Positions 47,738 to 57,590 of a DNA stretch of 64,000 nucleotides are shown in pieces. Within the stretch, counting starts at the first letter, position 1. Every line of letters starts with the position of its first letter. The position numbers were made by a program, and so were the translations under genes. This DNA comes from Emmonsiellopsis sp. PD_33 (Eukaryota > Ascomycota > Eurotiomycetes > Onygenales > Ajellomycetaceae). Below the pieces are notes generated by a model. That model was not told the origin of the DNA. It saw only the letters and a program-made list of their open reading frames with translations, and ran no database searches. The stretch covers positions 124,001 to 188,000 of the forward strand of contig JANTQF010000027.1 in NCBI GenBank assembly GCA_032988165.1. The letters are read 5' to 3'.

Positions 47738-49076
47738 GATGGTTTTTCGAAAGGAGTGATATGTTCCAACCGTGGGACGAAGAAGATATAGGTTTTTACC
47801 ACTTAAGCCTGGGGCATACTGCCTACACTCAACTGCATAGCCCTTCCTGGCGTCCCTTTTAAACCAAAACGATAACTCATACCAAGCTCTAGCCTACGAA
47901 ACCAGGCAAGCTGAAAACGGCCCCGCCGTCGGATAATTTCTGCTCGAGATGTTTACAAGGAGCGCAGACAATTTACTCCGTATTGATGTATGGTATGTAG
48001 TGGTTGTGCCTCGGAATATTTTGATAACCACTCCTGGCTGCATAAAGAACGCATGCCGCGCCAACGGTACAGCCGCATTGCCTAGGTCAGTCAGTACACT
48101 CAGCTCAGTGGCTTGGAGACTACCTTGCACATTCTAATCGAACGGTATGATATTAAAATAGGATCAGATGCGCATGGGCATCGCATGGTGTATGGCCATG
48201 TGCCATGCTCAGTGTGGACTAGCTGTCCAAGTGTGAGAATCCAACTAGACCAAAAAGGATCAATCCTTATGGTAAGGATGGTTCTAAGTATTTTTATACC
48301 AAGCACCCTTGCAATTGTGAAAGTCAGCCATTTCAGCAGGGTTCGGCAAGCCTTAACTTAATTCTCACTAGCTACAGATACGAAGCAACCACTAGGCGCG
48401 AGTGGTTCAAAACTTTAAAATAGCCGTTCTCAAAACATTTTGTTTACTTGCATTATCGAGTCCCTGGTTCATGCACGCCGACTAGCATGGTAATAGCTGG
48501 CATTCCACGTTCCATGCAGCCTGCCGCGCCGTTGACTTCAGATCAGACTGACGCTTGCGGGGCCAACGTCCCAATTTAGAATTATTTGCATGAACCCTAG
48601 ACCCCATATTGACGGTTTGGGAAAGGAGATGGCGTTGGGGGCGACACAAGGGGAGAATAACTTGGTGGTATCGACAAACTTTCACTACATCCTCATTCCG
48701 CGCTGCTTGTGCTACGCCAGGGTTATATGCCCGGTTTTCTATGAATATCAAATCATCCCGGCATGCTCCCCCGGGCCACACACCATAGCAGCCGTTGCGT
48801 AGGCAGCCTGGCCTATAGATGAGACGGACTTCTTAATTTATCGATAATCTAACCCTGCTCCCGATGTTGAACAGCCGTTGTCGTATGTCAGACATTCATG
48901 CACAATCTCCTATTGTCTACTATTACCAGATATCCCGACGCAGCGGAGTGTTCAGGAGCATTACACCCATCATCCCTAGGGTATTTATACGTGGGAGATA
49001 TCCCCAGAATCACTCTATGCCTTATTTTTGTTCCAACTCACGATAACTCTCCCTCACAGACTGCCATAGGATAACC
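47738..49076. promoter_or_regulatory. Divergent promoter region, TmpA-like gene / adenylate-forming enzyme
   Basis: This 1.3-kb region separates two divergent genes. No convincing gene lies inside. A TATTTATA element at 48982 is placed as a TATA box for the ligase gene. Room for regulatory sites is ample, but I cannot assign any. Confidence 0.5.
48982..48989 (+). promoter_or_regulatory. TATA box-like element
   Basis: TATTTATA lies 95 bases upstream of the ATG at 49077, in GGGTATTTATACG. It is a plausible core promoter element for the adenylate-forming enzyme gene. Confidence 0.4.
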
Positions 49077-51022
49077 ATGGCCTCCATACTTCAGAATCTT
49101 ATCTCCAGATATCTCCCACAAATGTTTGTCATGGACGGACAAGGGTCGTGCTATACAGATACCAAACCCATAACCCCACCACTTGTCTACAAAGATTTGC
49201 TCTCATTCGTATTTGACGATCGTCCAAATCGGTATGACGAGAAGCGGCCAATCTATATCGATGCAGAAAACCCATCACGCACAATAAATTCCAGCCAGTT
49301 CCGAAAACTAGTGCGTATGTTGATCGCAGGGTTCAAAGCGAAAGGCCTGCAGAGAGGAGACTGTGTGTTGGTCCATCTGCCAAATAATGCATGCTACTAT
49401 CATTCCATTACCTGCAAAGCTACTGGCTAACAAACAGTATAGATTCTGTATTCGGCCATCTTCTATGGCGTCATTGGCGCGGAGGGCGTCCATATGGGCA
49501 CCAACCCGCGTAGTCAGCCCTACGAACTAGAGCATCTGATACAGCAAGTTAAGCCTACCATCATCATTACATCTCCTGATGGGGTGGGCACAGTGCGCAA
49601 GGCGATGAAGTCGCAATTATTGCAAATCTGCGTTCTCGATGATTCCATTGTTTCAAAGCTTTCACACCTCCTCGCTGACCGCCCACCTACGCCTAACGGA
49701 AACTTTCCACAAACCGATGAATTTGAAAAGGATCTATTCAACTTTTCCTCTCTCCTCGACCATGGCCAGAGTGACTGGGTTCAATTTGATGACCAGCATC
49801 TCGCAGAATCAACACCCGCGGCGATGTTCGCAACCAGTGGGACAGGCGGTCTCCCCAAAGCCGCAGTTCTATCACACCACGCAATAGTGACCCATCACCT
49901 CACCATTCATTACCCAGTCCCATATGACGTCTCAAGACTTATGTCGCTACCGATGTTCCACCTTTTCAGCGCGCTATGGAGCCATATATTCCCCATTCGC
50001 TATGGCGAGCCATTGTACGTTCTACCGAGATTCAACCTCGAGCAATACGTGCAATGCGTTTACGTATATCGGATCACGGAGACATATATGGTCCCGGCGA
50101 TGGTGCAAGCACTTAATCAATGTTCCTATCTTTCGTTGAGCGAGTTCCTAACCTCGCTACGTTATGTAGGGGTTGCGGGTGCATGTATTGATGCAGGATC
50201 CGTCCAGCTACTCCAAGACAAACTGCATCCAGACGCACAAGTATCTCAACTGTGGGGGATGACGGAAGTCGGGATGGTGTTCCAAATGCGGTACGGTATG
50301 CGCAACGAGCCCGGGAGTATCGGCACCTTAATGCAAAATTACGATGTGAAGCTAGTCGATAGTTCTGGGAACCTGATTACGCTTGACGGTCAGGAAGGGG
50401 AGTTGTATGTCCGCGGGCCTGGAACGTTGATGCGGTATAAGGGTATGGTGGACGCAACATGTAAGGACGAGGAGGGATGGTTTCGGACCGGGGACATTAT
50501 GTGTTCCCGTGAGGGGAAGTTTTATATCACAGGGAGGGTAAAAGAGCTGATCAAAGTGAACGGGTAAGTGTTGTGTGCTCATTTTACATTCCTCTGATCC
50601 TCTACTGACATGATCATGACAGTTGGCAAGTCCCTCCGGCCGAGATCGAAGGGGTATTACTCCAGCACCCCGACATTTCCGATGCAGCAGTAATTGGTGT
50701 CCCGCAACGCGGGCACCAAGATAATAATGCTACAGGAGCCATCATGAATGAAGCGGTCCGCGCTTTCGTGGTTCCACGCGGGGGATGCGCAAACGCTACG
50801 TTGACAGCAGATACTGTCTACCGGTTTGCACGAGAGCGGCTTGCCAGCTACAAGGCCATCAACGGCGGCGTCGTGTTCGTGGATGAAATTCCGAGAACAC
50901 CGTCTGGCAAGATTCAGAGATTCAAGCTGGCACAGGTAAATACGTACAGGGATATTGTTACAAGTTTATTCGTGAACAGATACCAGCCTAACGGTGCTCC
51001 CACGACTCTGGTGCAGGTGTAA
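49077..51022 (+). CDS. AMP-binding (adenylate-forming) acyl/aryl-CoA ligase-like enzyme
   Basis: Three exons: 49077-49388, 49443-50563 and 50623-51022, giving 610 residues. Core motifs of the ANL superfamily are present: TSGTGGLPKAAVLSH (phosphate-binding loop, about residue 235), WGMTEVG, GEGWFRTGDI-like EEGWFRTGDI, GRVKELIKVNGW at the hinge, and PRTPSGKIQR with the catalytic Lys574. It activates a carboxylate as acyl-AMP, normally followed by CoA transfer; the 4-coumarate-CoA-ligase-like group is closest in layout. There is no PTS1 tail (it ends LVQV) and no carrier domain. The first intron (49389-49442) begins with GC, not GT, and ends TATAG; a good branch site (GCTAAC) lies at 49426, and the next codons restore the conserved ILYSAIFYGVIGAEG. 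If that donor is not used, the protein is truncated after 117 codons. Confidence 0.82.
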
Positions 51023-51609
51023 TGGTGTGGAATGCTTGCTTTTTGGCCAGTTGATGCCTTTTTATTTCTCCATGTCTATGTTCAAAATTTAGGGGAAGTG
51101 GAGGGGTTTTTTTCTTCCGTTGTTAATTTTCTTATACCTATCCCTTTAACTTCCCCTAGTGTTAATAAATATATACTTGTCATATTGCTTTGGAGCCATT
51201 CCTTAATTAATTAGCCATCACAAAATCACATGAGCATGTCTTCTACCGCAGCTAATCACCCACTGAAAGAACTTACATGACCAATGAGAAATACAAACCC
51301 CTGAACTGTTCTCTATCCTGCCTCAATAACCTTCTGATCCTATTCAGGAACAATAGGCTGAAAATACGGCCAGATCCTATTAGTAGTCCCACACGGTTTA
51401 CTTACCTCCTTTTTGTCTCGCTTGAAATGAAACAGATGGAAAATACATCATTCCTAAGCATCTCTTGCCCATCTCCTCCAAACCAGCCATGATAGCTATG
51501 ATTACTACAATATCTCACTGACTCTCACTCCCCTCATTATCCAGAGGGCCGCTGTAAACATAAAGCCGTTGGGAGTTACCTGCCAGTCAAATCAGCACGC
51601 AAACGGGTA
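51023..51609. other. Convergent intergenic region
   Basis: No gene seen between the ligase stop and the F-box gene stop. AT-rich; probably 3' UTRs. Confidence 0.55.
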
Positions 51610-52527
51610 TCAACCCGCACAGAACATGTACACACCATCATCATCAGGATATAACTCCCTCGGGCCCGCCAGCCTCTTAAACACCACCCAAGGCACCTCC
51701 CAATGCCAAGCCACACTCGACACCCCCAACTCGAGCCACTCCATTATCCGACCCTTCTCCATCCTTACAACCGCCACAATCGCAGCATTCGAAGACCCCT
51801 TCCCCCTTGACTCATTAAACCAGATCCCATCCCGCAAGAACTCCTCCTTCCCGACCGAATGCGGATACCACGCCACCTGCGACTCGCCAATAATCAAGCA
51901 CGGTGCACAAGAGTAGCTCTTCTCGCCCACGGTAGCTTTGGCACGCATCGAAGAGATAGCAGCATCAGCATCTGCATCCGTCCCACGCGTCTCATAAAGC
52001 TCCACCAACAGCCTCTCCAGCGGAACCAGCGTGTACCACCGCCGCCTACTCTTTTCCATCCAATAGCTCGCCGGCATTCTTGCACCCCCCTGTACGCCGG
52101 GCGCCTTGGAGCGGGTAAATGGCTCTTGAGCGCTGTGGATCTCTTCTAGCAACTTGATGGCACGGTCGAGCTGGCCGGCGGCAACGTATGCGCGGGCCAG
52201 GCGCATGCCGATGGGGAACAGCGCCTCCTCGATGGATAGGCGCAGAAAATGCAGCCATGCGGTTCGGAGGAGGTTTTCGACGGTGGCGAGGGAGATGAGC
52301 GGGGTTGGGGTGATGGCGGAGTAGAGGGATAGCAGGAGAGTGCCGGCGGTGGAGTAGGTTGTTGATTCTGGGAGATGGGACGTGATGAGTGCCGTGGGGG
52401 GTTCGTTCAGTTTGTAGAGGGCGTGGAGGGTGTGGCATGTGCGGAGGGTGGAGAGGAGGGCGGGGAGCTCGAGATAGGCGAGGATGTCGAGGAGGATTTC
52501 GGAGGGGAGAGAGAGGAGGGTTGGCAT
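51610..52527 (-). CDS. F-box domain protein
   Basis: Single exon, 305 residues. The N-terminus is a clear F-box (LLSLPSEILLDILAYLELPALLSTLRTCHTL, residues about 4-34), which binds Skp1 in SCF ubiquitin ligases. The rest is helical at first (PIGMRLARAYVAAGQLDRAIKLLEEI, TPR-like) and then contains a Trp-rich C-terminal part (VAWHWEVPWVVFKRL). No WD40 or LRR repeats are seen, so the substrate-binding part is not of a named type. Fungal genomes hold many such proteins, usually lineage-specific. A large run of purines on the plus strand at the 5' end reflects its codon use. It marks the boundary to the gene-poor right part of the window. Confidence 0.8.
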   Translation of the reverse strand: MPTLLSLPSEILLDILAYLELPALLSTLRTCHTLHALYKLNEPPTALITSHLPESTTYSTAGTLLLSLYSAITPTPLISLATVENLLRTAWLHFLRLSIEEALFPIGMRLARAYVAAGQLDRAIKLLEEIHSAQEPFTRSKAPGVQGGARMPASYWMEKSRRRWYTLVPLERLLVELYETRGTDADADAAISSMRAKATVGEKSYSCAPCLIIGESQVAWYPHSVGKEEFLRDGIWFNESRGKGSSNAAIVAVVRMEKGRIMEWLELGVSSVAWHWEVPWVVFKRLAGPRELYPDDDGVYMFCAG

Positions 52528-54012
52528 GTTTTTTGTTTTCGCCTTTTTCTTAGGGGTTAGCTAGTTTATGTGGGGTTTGATAAGGGGTGAATTATGGCTG
52601 ATGTCAAGATCAGGATAGGAGGAGGGAGGTTGATGTCTCGAGGCTCCCGTCTTTATTTAAGCTATGATTAGCGCCAACTTAATTAACTAGTTTAACTAGT
52701 TAGTTAGCTAAAAATAGATTTAACTCCCGCCGCTCAACCTTGGAACCGGCGAGATCTCTGCCTACCTTAAATTTTATTCTATCTTTTTGCCTTGGAATAA
52801 TAACACAAAACGAGAAAATGGATATCATCAATCGACACAAAATAAATCAGATAGAATCCAACTGCCACCACACCAAGCCAGCCATTCAAATTTCTTTCTG
52901 GGAATACAGACTCCACAATGGAGTCCCTTCCCTCCCGTTTAATGGCAGGTAGTTCGGCCAAGCATGGTTACTCCGTTCTGGAATCGATGTGATTGACCTC
53001 GGGACAAGCTTCGGGACAAGCTTCGGGACAAGCGTTCAACAAGAAACCGGGAATAAGCGTGGATTGGTCAATGACCCAATGGTCCCCGGGATTGGTGGCG
53101 GTCTGGTCTGGGTCTGAGGAAGCTTGTCTGGTTTTCCGAAGGTTAAAATGTACATCCAGGCTGCCTCCCAATGGAGGCGGTCCTCTCGGAGCTTGATTGA
53201 AGGAAAAAATGCAGCCTGATTCTGCAGAGCCATCACTCCTCGCCCACAACTGCTCACTATCTCGGGTATCCAATCAATATATTCCAGCAGTAGTACTTAG
53301 ATCAAGGAGAATAGCAATTGTCTGGTGGAGAGCAAGTAGTTTTGTGATGACCAGGGATCTGAAGAGGTTCACTGGGATGTGAACCGGATTGACTATCCTG
53401 CCGCTGCAGGATGTCGTATCTCACCGGCTTCAATGCGGGTTCCTCGCGGCTCAAGCAGGCCAGGGATCTCTTCGTGAGAGCCATTTCTAATTTAAAAAAA
53501 GGGGGGGAGAGAAAAAGAAGAAAAAGTGATGGAAGTATTGAAAAAAAAAGAATTGTGATAGTGGTGTAGTTGTTGTTTATTTCTCGCAATTAAGCCAGTA
53601 ACAACCGAAAGGGATAGCTTTACTGCTTGTCGGATAAACCACGAGGAGGATTTATTTTGGGCCTATTAAGGCTTAGCTGCTACCATTAACTACTGAATAA
53701 AAGCACTTATTTTTTTGCTGGACATTCAGCTTCTTCCTTGTCGCTAGAGTCGGCGAATTTCTCTAGAGTACTGTTTTCGTTAGCAACTGGGGACTATCAC
53801 CAACAACCAGATAGGAGAACCTACTGCTTCCCATGTCCAGGTTTACCAGTGGTGAGCTGCAGGCAGGCAAACTTGCCATCTTTCTATACTCCAGTTAGTA
53901 CTTGTCTCTCCCACTCACTACCAGTACCTACCATCACATGTTATAGGCAAATATGCTTGCAGATCATTGCTGCGCACCCATTCGGATTCTTCCTATATGT
54001 AACTGGTAAGTA
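52528..54012. other. Gene-poor region left of the viral remnant
   Basis: No recognised gene. There is a 12-base tandem repeat at 53000-53033. A minus-strand frame beginning MALTKRSLACLSREEPALK (about 53482 down to 53302, 60 codons) has no family I know; a long A/T tract precedes it. Sequence at 53700-54010 could be the unreadable end of the viral remnant or unrelated. Confidence 0.45.
53000..53033. repeat. 12-base tandem repeat (CGGGACAAGCTT)
   Basis: Two full copies and a partial third of the unit CGGGACAAGCTT, each containing a HindIII-like palindrome AAGCTT, lie in the gene-poor region. Confidence 0.8.
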
Positions 54013-54440
54013 CTATGAGCATCCCCAAGAGACTAGAAAATGCATGGTGTGTAGGTGCAGTATACTGACATCTTTACTACGCCTCATTACTGTGTTGTCG
54101 GCAGTGGTAGGACGCAGCAATGGTAGGCCATAGGGGCCCTTTAGGAGGAGAGAAAGATCCAGATTCTTCTTGAACCACCTCCCTGCCCTGAGGTTATGGA
54201 TCATCTTCCGGACTCAACCAGTAAATGATTGACGGAATTTGAGCGATGCATACGCCTTACTCAAAGGGTCCGCCCCTCCTTTGCTGAAGAAAGCAGTAAT
54301 GGGAGCTATTTGGGTTCCTCCTATCTCTCTGGGCAGGACGAGGAGTCTGATAATAGTCCGATCAGTCAATGAGTAACCAAAGTGGCTTCCTTTGTAGAAT
54401 ACTTTGACTGGGAATGCTTTATCCAGCCTGCACAAGTAAA
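54013..54440 (-). pseudogene. Endogenous negative-strand RNA virus L (polymerase) remnant, block C
   Basis: On the minus strand a reading frame from about 54440 to 54013 carries features of the conserved post-catalytic blocks of mononegaviral L proteins: REIGGTQIA, then FFSKGGADPLSKAYASLKF, and after an in-frame TGA (about 54213) the segment LLKGPYGLPLLRPTTA. It ends at a TAG at 54013. An alternative frame at 54430-54500 may hold a few more residues (frameshifted). It lies downstream, in coding direction, of block B, as expected for a single L gene, but about 850 bases further on instead of the roughly 300 expected, so foreign sequence lies between. Not functional: an internal stop, a shifted frame and no flanks. 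The assignment rests on motif order, not on a search. Confidence 0.72.
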
Positions 54441-54665
54441 GAGAAATGTGGAAGCAACAGAGAGAGAAAGCAAGAATGGGATTTTCATCTTCTCTGCCCC
54501 AGAGACACAGGAGCTACTCATCGACCCTATTCATCCGTTAATAGATGGGAAATCAGAAGACGAATGAGGGAATATATGACTGGCAGCCTTTATTGAGCAG
54601 AAATACTCTACACCGTCAATGTAGATATCTTTGCTATATGTGACCACTGATGTAGAGGAAGACAC

Positions 54666-55250
54666 TCATCTGGAGGGACGGCCGATGTGGAACGAGTTCG
54701 TTGGGTTTATGCGCTCGTCCCTGTTCTGCTGGCGAAGGTCGTCCACCGCTTCCTTGATGTGGCGTTCTTCTGTTCCTGGCGGGAAAATGACAGTGTTGCC
54801 ACAGTGCCATTCCTCTAGGAGCACCTCAATTTCCCAATTGCGGACTTCTATCCTCCACTCATTGAGGCGCTTGTATTGTTCTTCGTTTGCAATGCGTTGA
54901 GCGTCGTTGTTGCGGCCTTGGATGATGTTTGCACTGTTCACGCGCGCGTCTCTGGTCTCCTAAGCTGGGTCCCAGCGTACGACTGTCTCGCTTATCTTGC
55001 GCCCGAGGGAGTCGCAGATGTCATAGCCATTGGCGGGGTCCAGGCGAATTTTCAGTTTTGAAAACCTGAGCGTGTTCCCGGAGACGAAGGGCATCTCGCG
55101 GGCGTTCTCTTTTCCTTCTTGTCTGAGTGCATGCTGCTTGGCTCTGGATAGGCCGCAGTTGTCATGTAGTGCTTGTGTGCGCATAGTTGCGGGATCTCCA
55201 TGGCCTGTAGCATTGCTGGCGGTATTATGAATGTTTTGTGTAATTTCAGT
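54666..55250 (-). pseudogene. Unassigned ORF remnant between the viral L blocks
   Basis: A minus-strand frame of about 195 codons is open except for one TAG (about 54960) and ends at 54666. The start region reads KEYIRRIATEITQNIHNTAS and could be a frameshifted continuation of the viral L gene. Farther on, NTLRFSKLKIRLDPANGYDI, then VRNWEIEVLLEEWHCGNTV, do not resemble any L block. The long, almost unbroken frame and ordinary amino-acid composition suggest once-coding sequence. Candidates are another viral gene, an inserted host or transposon fragment, or L sequence too divergent to see. I do not recognise the family. Confidence 0.5.
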
Positions 55251-55289
55251 GGCAATCCGTCGGATATATTCCTTCCTATTTATGCTGAT

Positions 55290-55950
55290 AGGACATGATA
55301 CCTATAGAGGTCACCACCACCTGATTGTTGGCTTGTCCAATCAGGTAGTAACAGCCAGCAAAGTCAGCAATTCCCAAATCTATTATTCCATATGTGAGAA
55401 ATACCCATTGCTTCTGTCCAATTCCCTCAAATCCAACCTCATGGTTGTAAAAGACTAGGTCTGATTTGGGAGGGCTCTCTGATCATATCCCTTCCAGTTC
55501 ACAAGCAGGAACACAGACTAAGACCATGCATTGCTCAAACAAATGGTGGATCACAGTAAAGAGTCTGGGCATCCCAAACATATCATCTAGATTGGTTGCT
55601 ACAGGATCTATGACTTCTGGGTGCCATCATAAATTCCAGCATGTTAGATTTATCTCAAGATATAGCTTTTCAGTGTCAATGTTTGGATCTGTAGATGTGA
55701 CCTTATGAAACAGCTCTTGGATTTCTTGCTTGGGAAGGGTCATAGTTTGTTCAGGAAGATTCGGGAAGACATGATCTGCCATATTGGACTCTACTGACGC
55801 AAAGCAGACTCTCATCTCGAATACCATCATAGAGAACATCCAAGCAGCTATCTTGAATTCTCTCTCCTTAGGATAAAGCGACACAATGAGCCAAGAATAG
55901 GGGATATTCCCTTCTCTCACCTGCTCTACAAGATCCTTGATTTAGAGCTC
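55290..55950 (-). pseudogene. Endogenous negative-strand RNA virus L (polymerase) remnant, block B (catalytic core)
   Basis: The minus-strand frame from about 55950 to 55290 carries the RNA-dependent RNA polymerase core of a mononegaviral L protein in order: pre-motif A VSLYPKEREFKIAA (about 55845-55885), EQTMTLPKQEIQ, motif A LEINLTCWNL (about 55630-55660), HHLFEQCMVL, motif B GFEGIGQKQW (about 55405-55435) and motif C GQANNQVV (55318-55338). In the family, motifs A and C hold the two metal-binding Asp residues; both positions read Asn here. Two in-frame TGA codons break the frame (near 55627 and 55482), and a frameshift at about 55930-55950 separates it from block A. This is a dead copy of the L gene of a negative-strand RNA virus; fungal mymonaviruses are the likeliest relatives. 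There is no evidence of expression. Confidence 0.85.
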
Positions 55951-56210
55951 CGTGTCTTGAGGGAATGGTCCCATGTGGCAGCGGCCTCATCCCAATAGAA
56001 GGATATTCCTTTGTCGTCGATCAGATCGGTGAAATTGTCGTAATAGTCGAATTCCAGATGTTTCTTGACTCTGACCTAAGACCAATCTTCAATGTTGTAA
56101 CTCGATCGTGTTATGTTCAATTCTTGGAGAGAGTACAAATGGTAGAGTGTCGTTTTCTTGACATCCGGAATTCCAGAGGTGGCGGGACTGTCCCAGGACT
56201 GCTTCAACGT
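55945..56210 (-). pseudogene. Endogenous negative-strand RNA virus L remnant, block A
   Basis: This minus-strand frame lies just upstream (in coding direction) of the polymerase core, in a different frame. It reads VKKTTLYHLYSLQELN, an in-frame TAG, then VKKHLEFDYYDNFTDLIDD followed by KGISFYWDEAA. The FDYYDNFTDLIDDKGIS stretch matches the conserved block before motif A of L proteins, where an Asp-Asp-Lys precedes IS. It ends in a TAG about 55925, where the frame shifts to that of block B. Upstream sequence beyond about 56210 turns into a retrotransposon integrase fragment, so the amino-terminal part of L is missing from this place. Confidence 0.72.
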
Positions 56211-56244
56211 TCGTCCCCCTCTTCCATTTGATTTTTACATTTTC

Positions 56245-56390
56245 GGACCGCAAGGTGCTATCTGTATAGTCTGGTTCGTTCGCTCAGTCTGGCCGTCGGT
56301 TTTCGGGTGATGGGCCGTTGAGTAGAGGAGAGGATGTGGAAGAGGCTCTTCCAAAGGTCGCTGAGGAATTTCGGGTCGCGATCCACCTAG
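56245..56390 (-). mobile_element. Ty3/gypsy retrotransposon integrase fragment
   Basis: On the minus strand VDRDPKFLSDLWKSLFHI is followed, after a one-base frame change and a small deletion, by YSTAHHPKTDGQTERTNQTI. Both are hallmarks of the gypsy integrase catalytic core (SDRDP and the HPQTDGQTER block). No LTRs, reverse transcriptase or gag are visible nearby, so it is a short relic. It ends within about 40 bases of the first readable viral L sequence, on the same strand. Confidence 0.78.
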
Positions 56391-56399
56391 GTAACTAAC

Positions 56400-57010
56400 T
56401 TACTCGCAAGGCAAGCTTCCATGTTGTCTGGTTCAGGCGCCGACGACTCCATCAACAGTTCCTCTATCGATGCGTCGATCTGGTCCAGGTCATTAGAGTC
56501 TTCAACCACGTCACCGATATTAATAGGTTTTCAAAAATCTTTCACATTGACAGTCATAGTTCCATTCTGGGGTTTGTCGTCTGTTCGTCGGCAACAATCA
56601 CTTTGCTACCGAGTAATTTCAAAACGTTGTCCTGTAGCCCTGCGGAAATCTGTGGGTGTTTAGGCGCATGGTGTGATGGCGTGGTTGGCTGCATCACCGC
56701 CTGGATTGGGTTTTCAAATAATTCATCGGTAAAAGCTGTGTCCTGGCTGTCGTTGTTGAAAGTGTCGAGGGTGTCACAAGAATTTTCAGTGAGCATTTGA
56801 AGTTGATCCAGTTCGGTTGGGAGCATAAGTTCACACTCTGCGACCTCATCATTTTCAGCCTTTTTATATTTAATGATCTCCGCTTTTTTGTCTTGTCGCT
56901 TTGGTTTCTTCATTTTGTTATTCGTGTCGTTCTTCTTTTCGTTATGTGGCTTGGCTTCGGGCATTGCGGCCAACGTTATTGTTATCCTATTAGTTACTAC
57001 GCCTGCCACC
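56400..57010 (-). pseudogene. Unassigned ORF remnant, lysine-rich then acidic
   Basis: A minus-strand frame runs from about 57010 to 56554 (151 codons), starting Lys-rich (KMKKPKRQDKKAEIIKYKK) and continuing with NVLKLLGSKVIVADEQTTN. It then shifts frame near 56550 and may go on as KPINIGDVVEDSNDLDQIDA and ELLMESSAPEPDNM to about 56400. The long readable length suggests former coding sequence. No match to gypsy gag/pol or L motifs is evident. It could be a small viral protein, a transposon gene or a host fragment. Confidence 0.4.
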
Positions 57011-57239
57011 AGCTCTGCCTTTTCCGTGAGCGTCTTCGAGTGTATTTGGAGTGTGTTGAGTCATCCATTGCTTCAAACAATATCCTGAAGTGGCCAAAAG
57101 ATGTGCACCGAGCTCTCTGTCTCCAAATCCGAACAAACTAATGGAGTGGATCGGCAGATGCCTGGGCTTGAACGACATCAGGATATGTTGGAAAGTTTAT
57201 TGACCTGGCTCGAGCTAGTCACACAGCAGCGCATTAAGT

Positions 57240-57590
57240 TTCTTCACGAGCGTCAATCGTCAACGTAAGATCATTGCTTGGGTGGTCAATATTTAGGCCC
57301 TTGTTCAGATAAACCACATCTGGGTTGAACATGTCCAGGATTGAAAGGGCAGTTCTTTTTAGATTCACTCTAGAAGCAGAGTTAAAGTTAGAAAATAGTT
57401 GCAAGCTTCCTACTGGAATGGAGAATCTTCACATACCAAATGCACCAACCATTAATGATTCTCGCCCACATGATAGAATTAGGTATAATGTGGGTAACTT
57501 CGGGATATGCACGCAGGCCATGTCCATAAACCAAAGGCTGGTAATCATCATCTTTTAGGTTCAACGGATCCCGCTCATCTCTCAAAACTC
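57240..57590 (-). pseudogene. Unassigned ORF remnant, possible further viral piece
   Basis: Minus strand: a frame beginning RDERDPLNLKDDDYQPLVYG (from about 57585) continues to about 57388, then in the next frame SNFNSASRVNLKRTALSILD and MFNPDVVYLNKGLNIDHPSN to about 57240. One frameshift joins them. The style and position, upstream of the L blocks on the same strand, would suit the amino-terminal part of the L gene, but I see no diagnostic motif and do not claim it. Confidence 0.35.

Noticed and set aside
54013..56210. RIP (repeat-induced point mutation) as cause of the viral decay
   Set aside because: The changes I can infer are mainly C-to-T at CpG and one in another context, not CpA; and I see no second copy in the window that would trigger RIP.
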